Positions 1 to 7,634 of a stretch of DNA of 64,000 bases are shown in pieces. The notes under the pieces were generated by a model that ran no database searches, was not told the origin of the DNA, and saw nothing but the letters and a program-made list of their open reading frames with translations. Within the stretch, counting starts at the first letter, position 1; each line of letters begins with the position of its first letter. Made by a program: the position numbers and the translations under genes. Origin of the DNA: an uncultured Collinsella sp. (lineage in GTDB: Bacteria > Actinomycetota > Coriobacteriia > Coriobacteriales > Coriobacteriaceae); contig CAAESW010000001.1 of NCBI GenBank assembly GCA_900758845.1, positions 33,670 through 97,669 on the forward strand. The letters are read 5' to 3'.

Positions 1-1
1 G

Positions 2-121
2 AACAACCTGGTGGGCCTGCGGGAAACACCCACAGGACTGTCTGCAGCAATGCGGGAGCGCTATCCGGACATTGGGTCCACGCTATGCGGATTCGATGCG
101 CAGATGGCGCCGTCTGGATAG
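2..121 (+). CDS. 3' end of an upstream gene, not identified
   Basis: An open frame enters from the left edge and stops with TAG at 119-121, giving 39 residues that end in FDAQMAPSG. It is in the same direction as the lysine operon, and its stop is 15 bases before the lysA start, so it may be the previous operon member. The fragment is too short for me to recognise a family. The other frames here give only short overlapping products, and this one is preferred for its position just before the lysA ribosome site. Confidence 0.4.
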   Translation, partial: NNLVGLRETPTGLSAAMRERYPDIGSTLCGFDAQMAPSG

Positions 122-136
122 CGAGGTTTACGGGAC

Positions 137-2446
137 ATGGCATTGACCCCCAACGAGGCATATGCGGCCAAGCAGCCGTTTGTGGACAAGGAGACACTCG
201 AGCATATCGTCGAGCAGTTCCCCACGCCGTTTCATCTATACGACGAGGCGGGCATCCGCCGCAACATGCAAGAAGTGCGCGACGCCTTTGCATGGAACCC
301 GGGCTTTAAGGAATACTTTGCCGTCAAGGCCAACCCCAACCCGGCGCTCATCTCCATTCTCAACGAATACGGCTGCGGCTGCGATTGCTCGAGCTATACC
401 GAGCTCATGATCGCCCGCTCGCTGGGCATCACGGGACACGACATCATGTTCTCTTCCAACGACACGCCGGCTGCCGACTTTGAGCTCGCCAACAAGCTGG
501 GTGCCATCGTCAACTTTGACGACATCAGCCACATCGAGTTCTTTGAGCGTGTTGCGGGGCCCATCCCCAAAACGGTCAGCTGCCGCTTTAATCCAGGCGG
601 CCTGTTCCAACTCTCCAACGGCATCATGGATAACCCCGGCGACTCCAAGTACGGCATGACCACCGAGCAGCTCTTCGAGGCGTTCCGCATGCTCAAGGCC
701 AAGGGCGCCGAGGACTTTGGCATCCACGCATTCCTTGCCAGCAACACCGTCACCAACGACTACTACCCCAAGCTCGCGCGCATCCTCTTTGAGCTTGCCG
801 TGCGCCTGGAGCGCGAGACCGGCGCACATGTCGCCTTTATCAATCTGTCCGGCGGTGTGGGTATCCCCTACCTGCCCGAGCAGCAGGCCAACGACATTCA
901 CGCCATCGGTGAGGGCGTACACGCAGCCTACGACGAGATTCTGGTCCCCGCCGGCATGGGCGATGTGGCGATCTGCACCGAGATGGGTCGCTTTATGATG
1001 GGCCCCTACGGCTGCCTGGTCACCAAGGCCATCCACGAGAAGCAGATCTACAAGGACTATATCGGCGTGGACGCAAGCGCCGTCGATCTGATTCGTCCTG
1101 CCATGTATGGCGCCTACCACCACATTACGGTGATGGGCCAGCCGGGTGGCGACGACAAGACCACAGCGCCCGTCACGGACACCTACGACATCACGGGCAA
1201 TCTGTGCGAGAACAACGACAAGTTCGCCATCGATCGCGAGCTGCCGCATATCGACATGGGCGACCTGCTTGTGATCCACGATACCGGCGCGCATGGCTAC
1301 TCCATGGGCTACAACTACAATGGACGCCTGCGCTCCGCCGAGGTCCTGTTGCGCCCCGATGGCTCGGCCGACCTCATCCGCCGCGCCGAGCGCCCGGGCG
1401 ATTACTTTGCCACGCTCGACGTGCTGCCGAGCGGCCGAGAGCTGCTGGCCAAGTCGCGCGCCGAAAGTGCCCGCCGTCGCGCCCAAGACGAGCGCCTGGC
1501 AGTCGCCGCCCAATGGAACAAACGCATCCAGATCGCGGACGCGAAGGAGAAGAACATGGACATCCGCAATCTCGAGGGCTCAATCGTCGCCCTCGTCACG
1601 CCGTTTAAAAAGGATGGCAGTGTCGACTTTGACGCACTCGAGCGCCTTATCGATTTCCACCTGCAAAACGGCACCGACGCCATCCTCACCCTGGGCACCA
1701 CCGGCGAGAGCGCCACGATGACCGACGACGAGGACAACTCCGTCGTCGCCGCCGTGGTCAAGCATGTTGCAGGACGCGTCCCCGTCATTGCCGGCTCGGG
1801 CTCCAACTCCACGCAGACCATGCTCACCAAGTCGCTTACTTACCAGGGCTTGGGAGCCGACGGCCTGCTGCTCATTACCCCCTACTACAACAAGTCCAAC
1901 GAAGAGGGTATCTATCAGCACTTTAAGACCGTCGCCGATGCCGTGGACATCCCCTGCATCCTGTACAACATCCCCGGCCGCTGCGGCTGCGGTATCAGCG
2001 AGCGCAACGTAGAGCGCCTGGCCGCGCACCCCAACATCATGGGTATTAAGGAGGCCTCGGGCAACGTCGCCTACGCGGCCAAGATCGCCCACCTGCTGTC
2101 AGACGACTTCCGCATGTACTCGGGCGAGGACGCGCTTACCGTGCCGCTCATGAGCCTGGGCGCCTCGGGCACCATCAGCGTGTGGGCAGACGTGCAGCCG
2201 CAGCTCGTACATGACATGTGCCGTGCCTATTTGGACGGTGACGTGGCGCGTGCCCGCGATATCCAAATTGCCGGCCAGCCGCTCATCAATGCCCTCTTTA
2301 GTGAGGTCAACCCCATCCCCGTCAAAGAGGCGCTCGCCCAGATGGGTATGATCGAGGCAAACTACCGCATGCCGCTGTGCCCCATGGCAGACGACACGCG
2401 CTCTGCACTTACCGATGCTCTGAAGGGGGCTGGTCTGCTTGATTAA
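137..2446 (+). CDS. Fused diaminopimelate decarboxylase / 4-hydroxy-tetrahydrodipicolinate synthase (LysA-DapA)
   Basis: This single 769-codon frame holds two complete lysine-pathway enzymes. Residues 1 to about 430 are a fold-III PLP decarboxylase: YFAVKAN carries the PLP lysine K64, then come SGGVGIPY at 238-245, EMGR at 282-285 and the catalytic-type cysteine in GNLCENND (C357). It would convert meso-diaminopimelate to lysine. Residues 474-769 are a full-length (296 aa) DapA, with GTTGES, tyrosine in LYNIPGR (Y610) and the Schiff-base lysine in MGIKEASGN (K638). DapA condenses pyruvate with aspartate semialdehyde. The joining stretch (about 431-473) is charged and alanine-rich. An AAGGAG ribosome site at 1544-1549 lies six bases before the in-frame ATG at 1556, so DapA could also be made alone. 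dapB overlaps the end. Both enzyme identities are firm; whether the main product is the fusion is not known. Confidence 0.93.
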   Translation: MALTPNEAYAAKQPFVDKETLEHIVEQFPTPFHLYDEAGIRRNMQEVRDAFAWNPGFKEYFAVKANPNPALISILNEYGCGCDCSSYTELMIARSLGITGHDIMFSSNDTPAADFELANKLGAIVNFDDISHIEFFERVAGPIPKTVSCRFNPGGLFQLSNGIMDNPGDSKYGMTTEQLFEAFRMLKAKGAEDFGIHAFLASNTVTNDYYPKLARILFELAVRLERETGAHVAFINLSGGVGIPYLPEQQANDIHAIGEGVHAAYDEILVPAGMGDVAICTEMGRFMMGPYGCLVTKAIHEKQIYKDYIGVDASAVDLIRPAMYGAYHHITVMGQPGGDDKTTAPVTDTYDITGNLCENNDKFAIDRELPHIDMGDLLVIHDTGAHGYSMGYNYNGRLRSAEVLLRPDGSADLIRRAERPGDYFATLDVLPSGRELLAKSRAESARRRAQDERLAVAAQWNKRIQIADAKEKNMDIRNLEGSIVALVTPFKKDGSVDFDALERLIDFHLQNGTDAILTLGTTGESATMTDDEDNSVVAAVVKHVAGRVPVIAGSGSNSTQTMLTKSLTYQGLGADGLLLITPYYNKSNEEGIYQHFKTVADAVDIPCILYNIPGRCGCGISERNVERLAAHPNIMGIKEASGNVAYAAKIAHLLSDDFRMYSGEDALTVPLMSLGASGTISVWADVQPQLVHDMCRAYLDGDVARARDIQIAGQPLINALFSEVNPIPVKEALAQMGMIEANYRMPLCPMADDTRSALTDALKGAGLLD
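1544..1558 (+). promoter_or_regulatory. Internal ribosome-binding site and start codon for free DapA
   Basis: AAGGAG at 1544-1549 is followed by six bases and an ATG (1556-1558) that begins MDIRNLEG, the normal N-terminus of a DapA protein. It lies inside the continuous lysA frame with no stop codon between. This is the spacing of an authentic start, so separate translation of the second half is plausible. Confidence 0.7.
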
Positions 2447-3179
2447 GACCGTCATTATGGGAACGGGCCGCATGGGCTCGCTCATCCGCACCACCGCCGA
2501 GGGCGTTGTCGACGCCGCCGGTCAACCCGTTTTTGATATCGTGGCCCAGATTGGCTTCGATTTGAGCAAGCTCGAGAACGCACCGGCTGCCGATGTGATT
2601 ATCGACTTCTCGAACGTCGCGACCTTCGATGCCGTCGTCGCCTATGTCGAGCGCACGGGCGCGGCGTTGGTCTCGGGCACCACAGGCTACACCCCCGAGC
2701 AGATGGACCGTCTGCGCGAGCTGGGCCAGAACACCCGCGTTATGCACTCGGGCAATTACTCCATCGGCATCGCAGCCCTGCGTCATCTAGTGGCCCAGGC
2801 CACGCGCGAGTTGCCCGGCTTTGACTGCGAAATCGTCGAGACGCACCATAACCAAAAGGTCGACGCCCCCAGCGGTACCGCCAAGCTGCTGCTCGACGCC
2901 GTAGTCGAGGCCGAGCCCGAGACAGGCTACCACCCCGTCTACGGACGCGAGGGCATGTGCGGCGCGCGCGATCCTAAGGAGATCGGCATGCACTCGCTGC
3001 GCGGTGGCACTGTCGCCGGCGTCCACGAAGTGAGTTTCTTTGGCCAGGACGAGGAGGTCACGCTCACCCACCGCGCCACGAGCCGTCAGATCTTCGTCAA
3101 CGGCGCCCTGGCCGCCGCCCAGAAGCTCGTCACCCGCGAACCCGGCTTCTATACGTTCGACCAGGTCATGTTTGCCTAA
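2439..3179 (+). CDS. dapB: 4-hydroxy-tetrahydrodipicolinate reductase
   Basis: DapB reduces the DapA product to tetrahydrodipicolinate with NAD(P)H. The 246-residue protein has the N-terminal dinucleotide loop GTGRMG, the SGTTGY segment and the catalytic block THHNQKVDAPSGTA with the paired histidines and lysine. Length fits the family. I take the TTG at 2439 as the start because AAGGGGG at 2423-2429 is nine bases upstream and the encoded MIKTVIMGTGRMG is the expected N-terminus. The start overlaps the end of the lysA-dapA frame by eight bases, which suggests translational coupling. Confidence 0.95.
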   Translation: MIKTVIMGTGRMGSLIRTTAEGVVDAAGQPVFDIVAQIGFDLSKLENAPAADVIIDFSNVATFDAVVAYVERTGAALVSGTTGYTPEQMDRLRELGQNTRVMHSGNYSIGIAALRHLVAQATRELPGFDCEIVETHHNQKVDAPSGTAKLLLDAVVEAEPETGYHPVYGREGMCGARDPKEIGMHSLRGGTVAGVHEVSFFGQDEEVTLTHRATSRQIFVNGALAAAQKLVTREPGFYTFDQVMFA

Positions 3180-3218
3180 CCAGGTATCAACCGAATCCAC
3201 CCAAAGGAGAGATAGCAA

Positions 3219-3938
3219 ATGAGCAACGCAGCCGAGATGGATGCCCAGGAGATTATCAACTACATCGCCACCGCGCCCAAAAAGACACCTGTCAAGCTGT
3301 ACGTGCGCGAGAAGCCCGGCATGAAGGTTGCCTGGGGCGACGCACATGTCTACGGCGGCCGTCGCGGCAAGACCGTCTTTGGCGACTGGGATGAGCTCAA
3401 GGCCATCCTCGATGCCAATGCCGACTCCATCGACTACTACGATGTCGAGAATGACTGCCGCAACTCTGCCGTGCCCATGCTCGACCTCAAGGGCATCAAC
3501 GCCCGCATCGAGCCGGGCGCGATCATCCGTGACCGCGTCGAGATCGGCGATCGCGCCGTCATCATGATGGGCGCCATCATCAACATCGGCTCCGTCATTG
3601 GCGAAGGCTCCATGATTGATATGGGCGCCGTGCTGGGCGGCCGCGCCACCGTGGGCAAGAACTGCCACATCGGCGCCGGCACCGTGCTGGCAGGCGTTGT
3701 GGAGCCCGCCAGCGCCACGCCCGTCATCATCGAGGACGATGTCATGATCGGCGCCAACGCCGTGGTCCTGGAGGGCGTGCACGTAGGCAAGGGCGCTGTC
3801 GTTGCCGCCGGCGCTGTGTGCGTCGAGGATGTCCCCGCCGGCGCCGTCGTGGCCGGTGTCCCCGCCCGCGTCATCAAGATGCGCGATGAGAAGACCGACA
3901 GCAAGACCGGCCTGGAAGAGGGCTTACGTCAACTTTAA
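3219..3938 (+). CDS. dapH: Tetrahydrodipicolinate N-acetyltransferase
   Basis: DapH acetylates tetrahydrodipicolinate using acetyl-CoA, committing this organism to the acetylated branch of DAP synthesis. The 239-residue protein has an N-terminal domain (about 1-80) followed by left-handed beta-helix hexapeptide repeats (about 95-210; for example VIGEGSMIDMGAVLGGRATV and VHVGKGAVVAAGAVC). Length matches the Bacillus-type enzyme. The start has the AAAGGAGAG ribosome site at 3203-3211. It follows dapB by 39 bases and ends the operon before two hairpins. The later enzymes of the branch (N-acetyl-DAP aminotransferase, deacetylase, epimerase) are not in this cluster. Confidence 0.94.
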   Translation: MSNAAEMDAQEIINYIATAPKKTPVKLYVREKPGMKVAWGDAHVYGGRRGKTVFGDWDELKAILDANADSIDYYDVENDCRNSAVPMLDLKGINARIEPGAIIRDRVEIGDRAVIMMGAIINIGSVIGEGSMIDMGAVLGGRATVGKNCHIGAGTVLAGVVEPASATPVIIEDDVMIGANAVVLEGVHVGKGAVVAAGAVCVEDVPAGAVVAGVPARVIKMRDEKTDSKTGLEEGLRQL

Positions 3939-3943
3939 TAGTT

Positions 3944-3968
3944 ACGCGGTTTTGACAAACCGCGTTTT
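3944..3968 (+). terminator. Terminator-like hairpin after dapH
   Basis: ACGCGGTTT (3944-3952) pairs with AAACCGCGT (3957-3965) over a four-base loop and is followed by TTTT. It begins six bases after the dapH stop. The same stem sequence recurs at 13680-13706, so it may be both a terminator and a member of a repeat family. Confidence 0.65.
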
Positions 3969-4022
3969 CGCTGACGTATGCCCAACCTGCGGCGCAATGT
4001 CAGCAACCAAGCCGAAAACAAA

Positions 4023-4060
4023 AAAGGCCGAAGTCCCGAAGGGCTTCGGCCTTTGTTTTT
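4023..4060. terminator. Bidirectional terminator between dapH and the convergent nucleoid-associated gene
   Basis: An 11-bp perfect stem, AAAGGCCGAAG with CTTCGGCCTTT (4023-4033 and 4044-4054), has a T-rich run on the plus side and an A-rich run on the other, so it can terminate in both directions. Confidence 0.85.
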
Positions 4061-4080
4061 CTGCAACATCCAAGCACAGC

Positions 4081-5085
4081 TTATCGATTCTCAATACTTC
4101 CGATGTTCCTGAGCTCGATAGAGATGAGGCCGTTGGGTTCGTTGACGAACTCGATGTACTCGGAGTTCGAACCCATCTCGGCCGGGAAGCTGATCTCGAT
4201 ACCCGTGTCGGTACGGATCTTGTGATTGCGCACGGCCGCGCGTTCGACCTGCTTGCGCTCCACGGGCACACGCTCAGGCACCTTCTCCTCGGTCAGTGCC
4301 GCGCGCACGCTCTCCTTGATGACCAGCTCGTCCTCAAAGACCTCATCGACGATATCCCAAGGGGGCAGTTCCTCGTCATCCTCAACTTTCTCGGCAACAG
4401 CAGCCTTAACCTTGGCGAGTGCTACAGCCGTGTTGGCACCGTGCTCCTCGGCGACTTCCTCGACCACACGCGTCACGGTGTCGATGACCTCCTTGCCCGA
4501 TACCCCCGTGTCGCACTGCAGCAGGCCATCGGGAATGAGCATGCGATCCTCGCCGGCAATCTTGCGCTTCTTATCCACATAGCCGATCTCCATGGTGCTT
4601 GCACGCACGATTGCATAGCTCGGCACCTTTTGCGAGGGATTCGGCAGAATGGCGTAGTGGCGCGCAATGTCGTTGCGCACCTCGCCCTCTTCGCGACCTA
4701 CCTCGTGCATAAAAGCCTGCTTGGAGCCCAGCAGCATCACGGCAAACCAGCGGGCATCCTCATCGTCATCAAAGTCCGCCACAAGCACGTCAGTGGACTC
4801 GGCTTTCTCGGCCTTGGTAAGTTCGGAAGAGATGAACTCCGCAATCTGCTGAGACAGGTCCACGAACTCACGCTCACCAAAGAAATAGCCCTTGAGCTCG
4901 CCGCCGAATGCGGAGTTCTCGGCAAACGTGGCGCGTTTATTGTCGGCCGAGGTGCGTGCGCGGCGCAGATGCGTGGTCACGAAGTTGCGCACGGTACGGC
5001 TCTCGATATCGAGCTCTCGCTGGCTCATGACGTTGACGGCAGAGTCAAAGTCCAGGATATGCAGAATCGCGTGATTGATTTTCAT
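4081..5085 (-). CDS. 37-kDa nucleoid-associated protein (NdpA/YejK family)
   Basis: The product resembles the YejK/NdpA nucleoid-associated family over most of its length. Members bind DNA and associate with the nucleoid; their detailed role is poorly known. Visible traits are an N-terminal block containing ILHILD, a central GSKQAFMHE region and a C-terminal segment with IEISFPAEMG and YIEFV. I chose the ATG at 5085 (MKINHAILHILD) rather than the one three codons upstream because GGA sits about nine bases before it. It is transcribed alone, convergent with the dap operon and sharing its bidirectional terminator. Confidence 0.8.
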   Translation of the reverse strand: MKINHAILHILDFDSAVNVMSQRELDIESRTVRNFVTTHLRRARTSADNKRATFAENSAFGGELKGYFFGEREFVDLSQQIAEFISSELTKAEKAESTDVLVADFDDDEDARWFAVMLLGSKQAFMHEVGREEGEVRNDIARHYAILPNPSQKVPSYAIVRASTMEIGYVDKKRKIAGEDRMLIPDGLLQCDTGVSGKEVIDTVTRVVEEVAEEHGANTAVALAKVKAAVAEKVEDDEELPPWDIVDEVFEDELVIKESVRAALTEEKVPERVPVERKQVERAAVRNHKIRTDTGIEISFPAEMGSNSEYIEFVNEPNGLISIELRNIGSIENR

Positions 5086-5159
5086 ATACGGCATTCCGTT
5101 CTAGATCGATTTCGGCACGAATCAGTATAGCGGTCGAGCCCGCCCCAGGCGCTTCGAAG

Positions 5160-5193
5160 ATTGGTGCATCGGGGACAGGTTGCTTGCACCAAT
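5160..5193. repeat. Short hairpin repeat with GGGGACAGGTTGCTT loop (copy 1)
   Basis: ATTGGTGCA pairs with TGCACCAAT around a loop containing GGGGACAGGTTGCTT. A related unit in the same orientation lies at 6387-6417, on the other side of the DUF2974 gene. This copy ends two bases before the stop codon of that gene. Confidence 0.6.
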
Positions 5194-5195
5194 GG

Positions 5196-6356
5196 TTAGC
5201 GCAGGAGCTCGGACTGCCAAGCCTCGAGCTGTTCTGCCAAACTCTTGCCTGCAGCGGGCATGTCGATCTGAGGTCGTTTGGGCAGCAGTGCGCATTTAAG
5301 GATTGCTACGATGGTCTGCGAGACAAAGCGTCGTGTATCCTCGTCAAAGCCTTGCGCAGCCTGGAGCATCACGGGCAGGCTCTCGCGCAGATTCCCAGCG
5401 ATATCCGCAAACCGCTCAGCACCCGTAGCCTCAAACACGGAGAACAACGCATCTACAAAACGCTCGCGTTCGCTAGGCGACACTGCAAGCAACATCTCGC
5501 GAATGGAACCATCAACGTATCGAGCACCGGCAGACAGGCGCTCACAGTACACGAAGTCGTGACCATCAACCACCCAGCTAAAGGGATTGTGCTGCAGCAG
5601 GCTGAACTCGGTGCTCTCAACGATGGCATAGTCCTCCTGTGTCTCGAACATCATGCCAAAGATCGACGACCGAGGTAGCGTCTTGTCGATTCGACCGGAA
5701 AGATTGGCAAAGGCGTTGCCGTTCAGAAACTCCTCGACGAAGCCCGGACCATCATGGGAATACGCCCGTTCGATTCGCTCACGGGCGACATCGGAGCACA
5801 TCGCCGCACCGTACACCGCAAGGTTTCCGCCCTTGGAATGACCTCCGCACAAAAGCGGCCCGTCAATCGCATCCGCCGCCTCGTCCACATAACGTGCCGC
5901 GGATTCCTGGGCCGGCACAGGACACCGGAACGCCATGTTAAAGTCTTCTTTCCAGCCCACAATCGTACTATCGGTCCCCCGGAAGGAAAGATAACTAAAC
6001 CCTGCCGGAAACCGGAACGCCATGGCTGCAAACTGCTCTGTCGCCACCACATCGCTCACGACACGATAGCCGCAAACGTGCACGCCACGGTAGCGAGGAC
6101 TTGCTGCCACGGCCTCCAGCAAGGCCCTGCTCCCCTCTGGGTCCCACAAGTCGTCAATCATGTCCCGGTAGCACTCGGCACGCAGCAGCTCGCGTACGTC
6201 TAGGCCCTGCCAGTTCGTCAGCTCCGCCATATCACCCGGCAAACGCAAATAGGACAACCACGCAAAGACCAGGCTGTCCACCGCGCAGAACGGCCGCTCC
6301 TCAAACGGATCAAACGCCGTCTGGGCATAGGTCAAAAAATTAGGCGAATCCGACAT
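5196..6356 (-). CDS. DUF2974 / Mbeg1-like alpha-beta hydrolase
   Basis: The 386-residue protein has a lipase-type nucleophile elbow, GGHSKGGN (serine at about residue 209), inside a fold with SYLSFRGTDSTIVGWKEDF upstream. This layout is typical of the DUF2974/Mbeg1-like family found in Gram-positive gut bacteria. The substrate is unknown; an esterase or lipase activity is inferred from the fold. No signal peptide or membrane segment is evident. The ATG at 6356 has GGGAGG just upstream. The gene stands alone between two copies of a small hairpin repeat. Confidence 0.78.
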   Translation of the reverse strand: MSDSPNFLTYAQTAFDPFEERPFCAVDSLVFAWLSYLRLPGDMAELTNWQGLDVRELLRAECYRDMIDDLWDPEGSRALLEAVAASPRYRGVHVCGYRVVSDVVATEQFAAMAFRFPAGFSYLSFRGTDSTIVGWKEDFNMAFRCPVPAQESAARYVDEAADAIDGPLLCGGHSKGGNLAVYGAAMCSDVARERIERAYSHDGPGFVEEFLNGNAFANLSGRIDKTLPRSSIFGMMFETQEDYAIVESTEFSLLQHNPFSWVVDGHDFVYCERLSAGARYVDGSIREMLLAVSPSERERFVDALFSVFEATGAERFADIAGNLRESLPVMLQAAQGFDEDTRRFVSQTIVAILKCALLPKRPQIDMPAAGKSLAEQLEAWQSELLR

Positions 6357-6386
6357 GGCCCTCCCATCAACTATGGTGTATTGGGA

Positions 6387-6417
6387 TGGTGCATTGGGGT
6401 CAGGTTACTTTGCACCA
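6387..6417. repeat. Short hairpin repeat with GGGGTCAGGTTACTT loop (copy 2)
   Basis: TGGTGCA (6387-6393) pairs with TGCACCA (6411-6417). The loop is nearly the same as that of the unit at 5160-5193 (GGGGACAGGTTGCTT against GGGGTCAGGTTACTT). It abuts the ldh terminator. Confidence 0.6.
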
Positions 6418-6451
6418 AAAGGCGCCCGGGCCGTGTGGACCCGGACGCCTT
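6417..6451 (-). terminator. Terminator of ldh
   Basis: Read on the minus strand, AAGGCGTCCGGGTCC pairs with GGCCCGGGCGCCTT with a four-base loop and is followed by TTTTGG. It lies about 30 bases after the ldh stop. Confidence 0.85.
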
Positions 6452-6482
6452 CATTGTAGCTTTTCGCTCTAGCGAGCTTGAT

Positions 6483-7433
6483 TTAGCAGGAGAAATCGAC
6501 GCTGTCGATGATGTCCTTGAGGGCCTTGGCGGAGACGGTGAGCTCATGCTGCTCGTCATCGTTCAGCGGCACGGGGACGCGGCAGACAACGCCGTCGCGG
6601 CCAACGACGGTCGGCATGGAGATGGCAAGATCGGACAGGCCATACTCGCCCACCATGAGCGAAGAGACGGGCAGAACGGTCTGCTCATCGCGCATGACGG
6701 CGGTGCAGATGCGCTTGACGGCCATGGCGACGCCATAGTAGGTGGCGTGCTTCTTCTCGATGATGGTGTAGGCGGAGTTCTTGACGTCCTCGGCGATGCG
6801 CTTCTCGGCAGCCTCATGCTCCAGATGGCCGTGAAGCTCGCAGAAGGTGTTCAGCGGAACGCCGGCAACCTGAGCGCTGGACCAAGCGACAAACTCGGAG
6901 TCACCGTGCTCACCCATGACGTAGGCCTGAACGTCGCGCGGATCGACCTCGACGTGAGCGCCGAGCATCTGCTGCAGACGGCCGGTGTCGAGCACGGTGC
7001 CGGAGCCGATGACGTGACCCTCGGGCAGGCCGGACATCTTGATGGCGGCGTAGGTCAGAACGTCGACCGGGTTGGAAACGATTAGCAGAATGCCGTCGAA
7101 GCCGGACTTCTTAATCTCGGGGATAATGGACTTAAAGATGTTGACGTTCTTGTTGACCAGGTCCAGGCGGGTCTCACCGGGCTTCTGGGCAGCGCCAGCG
7201 GTGACGACGATCATGGCGGCGTCGGCGACATCGGAATAATCGCCGGCGTAGATCTTCATCGGCTCGGCAAACGTCATGCCGTGCGCGATATCCAGGGCCT
7301 CACCCTCGGCACGGTTCTTGTCCACGTCGATGAGGACCATCTCGGAGAACAGACCACTCTGCATCAGCGCGAACGCCGAAGACGAACCGACGAAACCGCA
7401 GCCGACAATAGCGACCTTCTTCTCGTTAACCAT
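6483..7433 (-). CDS. ldh: L-lactate dehydrogenase
   Basis: The enzyme interconverts pyruvate and L-lactate with NADH, regenerating NAD in fermentation. The 316-residue protein begins MVNEKKVAIVGCGFVGSS with the GxGxxG nucleotide loop. It has the arginine-containing loop PGETRLDLV, the SNPVDVLTYAA segment, and the catalytic histidine in GEHGDSE. The longer frame to 7511 is rejected because the ATG at 7433 has GGGAG at 7440-7444 and gives the usual family length. A hairpin with a U-run sits about 10 bases upstream of the ribosome site and may regulate it. Confidence 0.95.
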   Translation of the reverse strand: MVNEKKVAIVGCGFVGSSSAFALMQSGLFSEMVLIDVDKNRAEGEALDIAHGMTFAEPMKIYAGDYSDVADAAMIVVTAGAAQKPGETRLDLVNKNVNIFKSIIPEIKKSGFDGILLIVSNPVDVLTYAAIKMSGLPEGHVIGSGTVLDTGRLQQMLGAHVEVDPRDVQAYVMGEHGDSEFVAWSSAQVAGVPLNTFCELHGHLEHEAAEKRIAEDVKNSAYTIIEKKHATYYGVAMAVKRICTAVMRDEQTVLPVSSLMVGEYGLSDLAISMPTVVGRDGVVCRVPVPLNDDEQHELTVSAKALKDIIDSVDFSC

Positions 7434-7454
7434 TAGAAACTCCCATCTCTCTCC

Positions 7455-7490
7455 ACAAACAAGCCGCCCGGGAACGACCCGAGCGGCTTG
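7455..7490 (-). promoter_or_regulatory. Hairpin plus U-run against the ldh ribosome site
   Basis: On the minus strand CAAGCCGCTCGGG pairs with CCCGGGCGGCTTG and is followed by TTTGT, then about 10 bases to the GGGAG of ldh. It could terminate the upstream aminotransferase transcript, but there is no room for a promoter between it and the ldh start. ldh mRNA must therefore cross or include it, which makes an attenuator or mRNA-stabilising role possible. Confidence 0.6.
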
Positions 7491-7634
7491 CCGTAATCCC
7501 AATACATCCAATCGGGACTTTGATTATGCTCCTATTCGCAGCCAAAAATCGACCGTTTACCGAAATTGTTTGCAGAATTCGTAAAATAACTGCACGAAAT
7601 CGGTTTCGAGCTATTGACGTGTCGAAATAGGTCT

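Noticed and set aside
236..1513. 425-codon open frame antisense to lysA
   Set aside because: It is a high-GC shadow: third-position bias of lysA keeps the opposite frame open, the translation has valine/histidine/glycine-rich runs without motifs, and there is no ribosome site.
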